From Alphaproteobacteria bacterium 41-28 (GTDB lineage: Bacteria > Pseudomonadota > Alphaproteobacteria > UBA9655): 64,000 nucleotides of DNA. Position 1 is the stretch's first letter. Each line of letters starts with the position of its first letter. Shown one piece after another: positions 57,750 to 64,000 of the stretch. A model generated the notes under the pieces. The model did not search any database. It was not told the origin of the DNA and saw nothing but the letters and a program-made list of their open reading frames with translations. Position numbers and translations under genes: made by a program. The stretch spans positions 26,545 to 90,544 of the forward strand of contig MKUL01000036.1 in the NCBI GenBank assembly GCA_001897795.1. The letters run 5' to 3'.

Positions 57750-58331
57750 ATGTTTAAACTTATCGAACCAAAAAACCAAGATCTTCAAAAACCTATCATC
57801 AACTTGTTTCTAAGAAACATCCACAAAAACCCAGTCCTCAGTGAAACTTTCCCCAACCCCAATAACGCTACCTTTATCGTAACTGAAGATACAGCTCGTG
57901 GGATTCATGGAGGCGCCCTTCTCCTGAAACAAAATTTTACTTCCCTTCATAGATACATTAGAAAAAGCTTATCTTCACTTGCCTCCCAAAATCAGGAAGT
58001 TTGGACCTGTGCTGTCGCTCTTCATATGGAAAATTATAGTCTCGTCGATCATTTTGAACCTTTCTGCAAAACCTTTTATCAAAATCTTTATGAGAAATTT
58101 ATTGAATTTGGAAAGCAAGAAAAAATCAGCTTTCTATGCATGATCCTGGAGCCGGGTGAATATCTCTGTACGGAAGTGATAGGATTCTGGCCTTATGTTG
58201 TTGAGGTAAGACCCCAAGAGTCACTCGATGGCTTGTTCCATGGAATTTTATCCCTCACCTATAACCCTTCCCAAGTTACCTTAAAAATTATGGAAACCAG
58301 GCATACGAAAACGACGAAATTGGCGGCATGA
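57750..58331 (+). CDS. Protein of unknown function, possibly GNAT-like acyltransferase
   Basis: A 193-residue cytoplasmic protein, not recognised with certainty. The order of elements (TFIVTEDTARGIHGGALLL, a strand with EVWTCAVALHM, the helix FYQNLYEKFIEFGKQEKISFLCMIL and the end EVIGFWPYVVEV) resembles the GNAT fold, with the last motif like the GF of acetyltransferases. The pyrophosphate-binding loop is not clear. It is divergent from the XRE regulator and near the LuxR-type sensor, so these four genes may belong to one regulatory unit. LuxI-type signature residues are not seen. Confidence 0.45.
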   Translation: MFKLIEPKNQDLQKPIINLFLRNIHKNPVLSETFPNPNNATFIVTEDTARGIHGGALLLKQNFTSLHRYIRKSLSSLASQNQEVWTCAVALHMENYSLVDHFEPFCKTFYQNLYEKFIEFGKQEKISFLCMILEPGEYLCTEVIGFWPYVVEVRPQESLDGLFHGILSLTYNPSQVTLKIMETRHTKTTKLAA

Positions 58332-58447
58332 CCTCCCTGCTCAAACATGACGCCAACAAGGGAGGGAGAAAATTTCTTCCTCCCTTTTTATATCTGCTTT
58401 CCTAATTAACCTAAGGACGAGAAACCATGCGCATGTGAATTCGTACT

Positions 58448-58646
58448 ACTCACCCACCCGTGTCATCCTTGGTAAGAAATGCTTAGTTTTCCAAAGGAAA
58501 ACTCTAGCATTTCTTGACCGAGGATCTAATTGACCGAGAGATCCTCGGCCAAGAAAAGGTAACCCCCGCTTATATTCACTAGAAAAAACCTTTCCCGCAA
58601 GGATAGGCGGGGGCAAGGATGACACCCAGTGTGGGGATGGGTGAGT
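58448..58646. mobile_element. Gene-less palindromic element inside a hairpin
   Basis: The outer arms ACTCACCCA (58448-58456) and TGGGTGAGT (58638-58646) enclose a 166-bp unit bounded by GTGTCATCCTT (58460-58470) and AAGGATGACAC (58615-58625). Inside are two palindromic units in inverted orientation. The left contains TTGGTAAGAAATGCTT and TTTCTTGACCGAGGATCT; the right begins AGATCCTCGGCCAAGAAA. Only about 11 bases separate them, where the element at 52180 carries a nuclease gene. The outer arms match the hairpin at 32402-32422, which lacks the insert. Confidence 0.75.
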
Positions 58647-58659
58647 TGTTACATAAACT

Positions 58660-59178
58660 CTAAATAATTGTGTGATTGAGGGCAGATATAAGCTCATCAT
58701 ACTCAAATGATCCGTTGTACCGGAGATCATTTATAAAGAATGTGGGAGTACCATTAACCCCACTCCGTACACCACCATTAAAATCATTCCGAATCTTCTT
58801 CTCAAACGTCTTATTTTCTAATGTATTCTTTAGATCAGTTCGAGATAAGCCTAACTTTTCGACTAATTCAAATAAAAGTTCCAAACTTAAAGCCTCTTGA
58901 TTCTCGTAAATAAGATCATGCATCTCCCAAAAGTGCCCGTGACTTCCTGCTAATTCAGCAGCTTCAGCTGCAATTTCTGCATAAGGGTGCATTTCAGTTT
59001 GAGGAAAATTTCGGTACACAAACGTGAGTTGCTTACCAAAATGTTTTTGAACACGTTTAATAATTGGGGAAACCATTTCACAAAATGGACATTCATAATC
59101 ACCATACTCGACCAGTGTAAAGGGAGCGTTCAGATCTCCTTCGATGTGGTCATCAACTGTTATAGGAACTTTCAACAA
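58660..59178 (-). CDS. DsbA-family thiol oxidoreductase (cytoplasmic type)
   Basis: A 172-residue thioredoxin-fold protein with the active site CPFC in VEYGDYECPFCEMVSPI and the cis-Pro in NGTPTFFIND. No signal peptide is seen, so it probably works in the cytoplasm, like FrnE-type or other soluble DSBA proteins. It follows the peroxiredoxin gene by 18 bases on the same strand, suggesting a shared role in thiol-peroxide defence. Confidence 0.9.
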   Translation of the reverse strand: MLKVPITVDDHIEGDLNAPFTLVEYGDYECPFCEMVSPIIKRVQKHFGKQLTFVYRNFPQTEMHPYAEIAAEAAELAGSHGHFWEMHDLIYENQEALSLELLFELVEKLGLSRTDLKNTLENKTFEKKIRNDFNGGVRSGVNGTPTFFINDLRYNGSFEYDELISALNHTII

Positions 59179-59196
59179 AGTCTATCTCCTATTCTT

Positions 59197-59664
59197 TTAT
59201 TTACCAAGTGTTTCAAGGGCCTCGAGAATCCCATCCGCTCCTGGATTTTCTGCCACTGGCGACAAATAGCTCCAGGAAATAATTCCGTTTTTATCAATCA
59301 CGAACAGCGCACGTTCAGAAGTTCCTTCCTTTTCCCGATAAACTCCATATTGCTTTGCAACTGCCCCTTTAGGTTCAAAATCAGCCAATAATGGATAATG
59401 TAAGTTGCGGTGTTGAGCAAACGCTGCATGACACCAAACTCCATCCACAGAAATACCCAAAAGATTAGCACCAAACTTTCGAAATTCGGGTAGAACTTCA
59501 TTATACAATGTAACCTCGTCACTACATACCGGGCTCCAGTCAGCTGGGTAAAAAGCAAGAATCACAGGGTTACCACGTAACTCACTCAAAGAGAGTGTTT
59601 GATCTATAGTTGTGTGAAGTGTGAATTCTGGAGCAGCAACACCAGGAGATAAAATTTTGGACAT
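59197..59664 (-). CDS. Peroxiredoxin (AhpC/TSA family)
   Basis: A 155-residue thiol peroxidase. The peroxidatic Cys is in FYPADWSPVCSDEV (Ser where most have Thr two or three residues before the Cys). A second Cys in VDGVWCHAAF could be resolving. Other features: LRGNPVILAFYP and RALFVIDKNGIISW. It is first in a two-gene unit with the DsbA-like protein. Confidence 0.92.
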   Translation of the reverse strand: MSKILSPGVAAPEFTLHTTIDQTLSLSELRGNPVILAFYPADWSPVCSDEVTLYNEVLPEFRKFGANLLGISVDGVWCHAAFAQHRNLHYPLLADFEPKGAVAKQYGVYREKEGTSERALFVIDKNGIISWSYLSPVAENPGADGILEALETLGK

Positions 59665-59895
59665 TTTCTGCCTCCTTCTCAGGTAGATGCTAAATCAATA
59701 AATAATTATTAAAATCAGATTCACAATTTCCTAAATCTTCTCATGGTTTATTTAATATTTTATTAATTTTATATCGTTCATTCAGTCATCCGATTGAGGC
59801 AAGAAGAATAAAACTTCTCCTTTAGCAATGGTGGAAAACACGACTGCTCCTCCCCCCCCTTCGCCCGGCCCAGCCTTGATGAAGGTGGGTAAAAT

Positions 59896-61488
59896 CTATA
59901 ATAACAACGCCTTAAGAGCTTCGCGATTTACGTGGACAGGATAACGTATGCGTAAGGCATTTATATACCCTTGGACAAGGTCGTTTTGATAATGCTCTAA
60001 GAGTTTTTTCTTAAAGGAAGACATTTTTTCTTCCTTTACTTCGGGTGTAGGAGGAATGATTTTATTTAATATAACAACTGCAAAGCCCTTTGGCGTCAAC
60101 GTCATCCCAGCACGATCTGAGCGTAAGGAAAACACGAGCTCTTTCACTTCATTTGAAACCTTAGAAGAAGGTTCAGACAAGGAAAGGTTTGGCAAAAGGG
60201 ACATTAAGGAAACCTTTCGATCGCCTTGATTGAAAGCCTTTACATATTTTTCTGCCTTTGCGTGAGCGGCTTTAAGTTGTTCATATTCTGTCCAAGCTTT
60301 TAAGACTCGATCCTTTATATCTGCAAAGGGCTGAAAGGCGGCTGGACTGACTTTATCAACTCGAACCATGTAGTATGTCCCGTCCTTTGCTTGAGAAAAA
60401 GGACTATCGGAACCTTCTTCAAGGGAAAAAGCTGCCTGAAGAAGTTCTTGAGCAAATTCTTTATTTTTGGGCAATTTTTGAGAAGGCGTTTCCATCCGAT
60501 CAAGACCTTTTGCATCAACCCCTTCGAGCTTAACAAGTTCTGCTCCCTTAACTGTGGGTACAAGCTCTTCGAGGGTTGCTCCCCCTGCAATTTTGTCATC
60601 TAATTCTTGAGTTATTTGAAATATCTTTTCCATTGCTTTTTCTTTTTGGACTTCAGCAATGATTAAAGGAGTGACACTACCTATATTTTGTTTTTTATAC
60701 TCAGGCTTAGCTTCATAAATAGCCTTGATCTCCTCTTGAGATACAGGGATCTCTTTTGCAAAAGATGCTGGGTTGATCATAAGAGCTGTTATCGTTCTAA
60801 GCTCTGGCGTCACAAACTTCTTTTGATGTTCTTTGTAAAACGCTTCTAAAACATCATTACTAGGTGTTCCAGGTACGGGCATCTCCTGAGGAGTAACCAT
60901 GAGCATCGCTGCTTGACGGTGCTGATATTGGGCATCAAAAAGACGATCAACAATATCATCAGGAAGATAAGCACCGGCCATGATAGCATTTATAAGCTGT
61001 TCACGCGTAAGATCCAGACGCACCTGAGCAATAAAGGAATCTTCTGTGAGACCGTTTTCACGCAAGACGTGAGCAAAACGAGCTCGGTCAAATACGCCCT
61101 CTTCATTCTGAAAAGCTTCCATGGATTGAATCTGATGGCGAAGGGTTTCATCACTAACTGTTAAGCCTAAGTGCTCCGTTTCAAGGTTTAAAAGAATTTC
61201 TTGAATGAGCTGGTTCAAAATGATTTGAGGCAATCCGGATTTCATAATATCTTCTCGCGTCAAGGATTCACCGGATTCGGCCATGATGCGTTGGGCCTGG
61301 TGTTGCACTTTTTCTGCGAGCTCATAACGACTAATTGATAGGCCCCCAACTTCTGCAACAACCGCATTAGGGCTATGACCTCGGAACCAACTACTTCCTC
61401 CGAAAAAGGCTACAAAGCTTAAGGCTACGATTGCGAGAAAGACTTTCGCAACACGAGACTGAGAAAATTTTTGAAAGGCTTGAATCAT
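59896..61488 (-). CDS. PpiD/SurA-like peptidyl-prolyl isomerase chaperone
   Basis: A 530-residue membrane-anchored periplasmic chaperone. The ATG at 61488 (MIQAFQKFSQSRVAKV) opens the single membrane helix VFLAIVALSFVAFFGG. A SurA_N-type domain follows (ISRYELAEKVQHQAQRIMAE and LIQEILLNLETEHLGLTVSDE). The region 245-370 is parvulin-like but weakly conserved. PpiD helps newly secreted outer-membrane proteins fold at the Sec exit. It lies just upstream of tRNA-Ser, divergent from it. Confidence 0.88.
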   Translation of the reverse strand: MIQAFQKFSQSRVAKVFLAIVALSFVAFFGGSSWFRGHSPNAVVAEVGGLSISRYELAEKVQHQAQRIMAESGESLTREDIMKSGLPQIILNQLIQEILLNLETEHLGLTVSDETLRHQIQSMEAFQNEEGVFDRARFAHVLRENGLTEDSFIAQVRLDLTREQLINAIMAGAYLPDDIVDRLFDAQYQHRQAAMLMVTPQEMPVPGTPSNDVLEAFYKEHQKKFVTPELRTITALMINPASFAKEIPVSQEEIKAIYEAKPEYKKQNIGSVTPLIIAEVQKEKAMEKIFQITQELDDKIAGGATLEELVPTVKGAELVKLEGVDAKGLDRMETPSQKLPKNKEFAQELLQAAFSLEEGSDSPFSQAKDGTYYMVRVDKVSPAAFQPFADIKDRVLKAWTEYEQLKAAHAKAEKYVKAFNQGDRKVSLMSLLPNLSLSEPSSKVSNEVKELVFSLRSDRAGMTLTPKGFAVVILNKIIPPTPEVKEEKMSSFKKKLLEHYQNDLVQGYINALRIRYPVHVNREALKALLL

Positions 61489-61558
61489 GATAACCCGTTG
61501 TTTGACTCCATTTAAACGGATCCTACAGATTCTTGCGCCAACTCGCAAGATAAGAAGC

Positions 61559-61585
61559 TTGACGCTAGATTAACATTTCTATAGT
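61559..61585 (+). promoter_or_regulatory. Possible promoter of tRNA-Ser
   Basis: TTGACG (61559-61564) and TATAGT (61580-61585) with a short 15-base spacer, ending 13 bases before the tRNA. Confidence 0.4.
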
Positions 61586-61598
61586 TGGAATAGAGAAT

Positions 61599-61688
61599 GG
61601 ATGGGTGGCCGAGCGGTTGAAGGCACCGGTCTTGAAAACCGGCAGACGTGAAAGCGTCTCGTGGGTTCGAATCCCACCCCATCCGCCA
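61599..61688 (+). tRNA. tRNA-Ser (anticodon UGA)
   Basis: Acceptor GGATGGG/CCCATCC, D-arm GCCGAGCGGTTGAAGGC, anticodon stem CCGGT/ACCGG with loop CTTGAAA (anticodon TGA), a long variable arm AGACGTGAAAGCGTCT typical of serine tRNAs, T-arm GTGGG-TTCGAAT-CCCAC, and encoded GCCA end. Structure complete. It is the probable attachment site for the downstream integrase element. Confidence 0.97.
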
Positions 61689-61722
61689 TTTTCTTGATGT
61701 TCTCATCAAGAGTTTTCTCCTC

Positions 61723-61852
61723 TGCGGGACACTCATGGGACATTAAGAGACAACAGACGAGCATAATGTAAGCCCCTGCGCACATAGAACTTTGTGCCAA
61801 AAGAAGGGCGCTTTTCTCTACAACTCTCCCAAATGTCCCGCAGTTGTCCCAT
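61723..61852. repeat. Inverted GGGACA repeats between tRNA-Ser and the integrase
   Basis: TGCGGGACA (61723-61731) and ATGGGACA (61735-61742) recur in inverted order as TGTCCCGCA (61834-61842) and TGTCCCAT (61845-61852). The arrangement of four related 8-9 bp words around 100 bp resembles arm-type integrase or excisionase binding sites, or an operator pair. Confidence 0.5.
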
Positions 61853-61980
61853 TTTGCAAAACATACCGAATTTTTGGCTTTTTTTCCTCTAAGTTTTTGA
61901 AAATCAAACCGGTTTCGCACCCAATTGTTGTCATTTTTGGTGCTTTGCTATAGACTCTTCTCATTAGCGAGGAGTGGAAT

Positions 61981-63042
61981 ATGGCAACGATTGAGACGCG
62001 GTGTAATGCAGACGGCAGTATTGGCTACAGAGCAAAAGTGCGACTGAAAGGGTTTCCTTCTGAATCAGCAACCTTTGATCGTAAGACAGATGCAAAGGAA
62101 TGGGCAAAGCAAACTGAAGCCAGCATGCGACAAGGGCGGCATTTTAAGACAGCCGAAGCCAAAAAGCATACGGTAGGGGAGCTCATTGATCGGTACCTTC
62201 GTGAGATTGAAAAGAAAAATCCTAAACGTTTTGTAGATGTCAAAAGCTTGCTGGAGTGGTGGAAAGGAGAAATCGGCGTTTACCTTCTTTCCGATGTGTC
62301 CCGTGCCCTTATCATTGAACAACGTGATAAGCTCCTTAACACAAAGGGCCGCAATGTGGAAAGGCGAAGCAACTCTACTGTTAATCGTTATATGACAGCT
62401 CTGGGAAATGCTTTCACCGTTGCCACGAATGAGTGGGAATGGATCGAGGAGAATCCTATGAGGAAGATCTCCAAATTATCAGAACCCTGAGGACGGGTGC
62501 GCTTCTTAGACGATGAGGAGCGCGAGCGACTCCTAGAAGCCTGCAAAGTCTCAACGAATCCCCAACTCCACACACTTGTTGTTCTGGCCCTCAGTACGGG
62601 GGCAAGGCATGGGGAGCTCATCAACCTACGCTGGAGTGAAGTTGATTGGCAACGCCGTGTTATTACCTTGCATGATACAAAGAACAAGGAAAGGCGCCTT
62701 CTGCCTCTCGCTCATTATGCGCTACACCTCATGGAAGAGCATAACAAGGTTAGGAATATAGCTTCTGATTTAGTTTTTCCTTCTCCCCCTCATCCAATGA
62801 AGCCCTGGGATAGCCGTCCAGCCTGGTTGTCAGCTTTACAAAAGGCAAATATTGAAAATTTTCGGTTTCACGACCTTCGTCATAGTTGTGCGAGCTACTT
62901 AGCCATGAATGGCGCTTCTCTTGCAGAAATTGCGGAGGTATTGGGTCACAAAACTCTTCAAATGGTGAAACGCTACGCCCATCTCAGTGAAGCGCATACA
63001 GCTAAAGTTGTTCAAAGCATGAACGAAAGGATCTTTGGGTGA
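61981..63042 (+). pseudogene. Tyrosine recombinase/integrase interrupted by an in-frame stop
   Basis: ATG at 61981 with GAGGAG upstream. The N-terminal DNA-binding part (AKVRLKGFPSESATFDRKTDAKEWAKQTEA) and SAM-like domain end at TGA (62488-62490) in SEP-stop-GRVRFL. The same frame continues to 63042. Homologues read EPRGRVRFL here, so a single CGA-to-TGA change explains the stop. The catalytic half is complete: TGARHGELINLRW, HDLRHSCASYL and GHKTLQMVKRYAHL. A GTG at 62497 with GAGG nearby might restart the C-terminal half. The gene lies about 290 bases beyond tRNA-Ser, the usual layout for an element integrated at a tRNA. Confidence 0.85.
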
Positions 63043-64000
63043 GCAAATCGGCTTTAAGAGTAGTGCATGAGAATGACGTCGAGTCTTACAAAAAGTGGCT
63101 ACGTGACAATACAGAGATAAACGTTTCAAGAGGATTGAGCGAGATACTCTTCAACCTCAATATAAGTTGGGCCGTTCCACGATGAGCAAACACGGCACTT
63201 TGGAAGTAAGCTGCTGGGAGAGAAGAAGTTTGCAAGTAGCTTAGTTACCGAAAAGGATGGTATTGTAACCGTAGATAGTGTTGTCACACTTGAAGCAAAT
63301 TTTTACGATCCTTATATGTTGCAATATTTTATTAGATCTCGCCCCAAATTTGTAAAACTTATGTATCAATACATCTCCTGCTTCTCGGACGCACTTTATG
63401 AAGCTTATAAGGAAGTCACTGGGGAGAATCTAATATTAGACGACCTTTCTCAGGTCAGAGAATTTTATAAAAATTGCTCTTCTTTTGATTCTTGGACCGC
63501 ACATCAGCTTTGCGCTTATATCAGTCACTCAGATCCAGAAGCGTTGGATTTGAAATCTGAGAATCCAGAAAGCTATCTTCCTGATAGACTTTCTCGCATC
63601 TTTACGAGATTAGACCTTTATGAGAAGAACTTGCCCTTGGTGAAAGCTGCTATTCTTGGAGGGGGCTTTGAGTTCATCCATGTTGATCGTGACAATTGGA
63701 CGCAAAGCACTCTAAAGCCTAAGGAGGGACTAGAATGGGCAAAAAAGAAGGGGATTGATTATCACCCCGTCCTTGATGAGTATCTTCTCACTTTACATAC
63801 AGAACCTGCAATTTCTTCCGCGTATACAACGCCCTACCTCGAAATGATGCGGGAGGCCATAAGAGAGTTGGATATTTCGAGAGAAAATCAAGGCAAAAAA
63901 GAAGCCATAGCTGCCGTATTTGAAAAAAAACTAGCTGATCATAGAGCGACCCCATCTAGCCAAAAACTAGCCGATGCAATGGCGACTTTAGTACGCTTGC
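63039..64000 (+). pseudogene. Element-borne protein of unknown function, frameshifted and cut by the window edge
   Basis: A GTG at 63039 overlaps the integrase stop and opens MSKSALRVVHENDVESYKKW, ending at a TGA at 63183. From 63166 another frame is open to the end of the window (about 278 codons), e.g. EQTRHFGSKLLGEKKFASSL, later DLSQVREFYKNCSSFDSW and REAIRELDISRENQGKKEA. The two parts overlap and probably form one gene with a frameshift near 63165-63185; otherwise the second would need a distant ATG at about 63316. The sequence is hydrophilic with no membrane segment. No family is recognised. Confidence 0.5.

Noticed and set aside
57750..58331. LuxI-type autoinducer synthase
   Set aside because: The characteristic Arg, Trp and Asp/Glu residues of LuxI are not seen; only a general GNAT-like pattern supports an acyltransferase.
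61579..61920. 113-residue minus-strand open frame containing GFEPTRRFHVCRFSRP
   Set aside because: This is the antisense reading of tRNA-Ser, a well-known false annotation; there is no ribosome site or family.
62488..62490. TGA in the integrase read as tryptophan or selenocysteine
   Set aside because: Other genes here (e.g. SURF1, the M16 peptidase and the integrase itself at 63040) stop at TGA, and homologues have Arg at this position; a C-to-T mutation is simpler.

Overview
The window looks like a chromosome segment of a host-associated alphaproteobacterium. The aa3-type oxidase genes (ctaC, ctaD, ctaB, ctaE, SURF1) beside a mitochondrial-type M16 peptidase, the atpHAGDC order and the full Tad/Cpa pilus cluster are alphaproteobacterial. 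The modest GC content, exported leucine-rich-repeat and Sel1-type proteins, many short palindromic repeats and many gene remnants resemble obligate intracellular Holosporales-like bacteria (Caedibacter, Odyssella, Paracaedibacter types). That placement is inference; no 16S gene is present.

Layout. 1-3.5 kb: ctaC-ctaD-ctaB on the minus strand. 3.6-7.5 kb: a large exported LRR protein. 7.8-14.6 kb: a YejA-like solute-binding protein, a palindromic element, ctaE, a frameshifted acyltransferase between imperfect direct repeats, a granulin-like secreted peptide, SURF1 and an M16 peptidase. 14.6-26.8 kb: a minus-strand Tad pilus operon (tadD-cpaA-cpaB-cpaC-cpaD-cpaE-cpaF-tadB-tadC-tadE-tadE-tadG) with no Flp pilin visible. 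27-35.8 kb: an MFS transporter, a Pro-rich exported protein, a frameshifted Sel1-like gene, rarA, an HtrA protease and a CutA-like gene. 35.9-39.2 kb: a cupin, a graveyard of gene fragments (ADH, SDR, CHAP-like, IS5 transposase), rplM-rpsI, cutA, tRNA-Pro and csbD. 39.2-46.1 kb: a flavin reductase/TldD-like/TldE-like operon, a second LRR paralogue, an ABM monooxygenase and a small Cys-rich secreted peptide. 46.2-51.1 kb: atpHAGDC. 51.2-61.6 kb: ferritin-like protein, a GIY-YIG nuclease inside nested inverted repeats, a subtilase, an MFS transporter, an orphan LuxR-type ligand-binding domain, def, an XRE regulator with a dead S24 domain, a GNAT-like protein, a second copy of the palindromic element without a nuclease, DsbA-like and peroxiredoxin genes, and a PpiD-like chaperone. 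61.6-64 kb: tRNA-Ser(UGA) followed by an interrupted tyrosine integrase and the start of an integrated element.

Core functions (respiration, ATP synthesis, translation, envelope quality control) alternate with accessory loci for host or surface interaction (Tad pilus, LRR/Sel1/granulin-like exported proteins, a surface acyltransferase). The most novel signal is a 447-bp element at 52180-52626. Its 95-residue GIY-YIG nuclease almost exactly fills the space between two inverted palindromic arms, and the whole unit sits inside a further hairpin. A 166-bp gene-less relative at 58460-58625 also sits inside a different hairpin, and a possible empty version of that second hairpin occurs at 32402-32422. 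Together these suggest a nuclease-linked element that targets palindromes. Several genes are broken by one base in a homopolymer (T8 in the acyltransferase, C4 in the Sel1 gene) or by a stop codon (integrase). These could be decay, phase variation or sequencing error.
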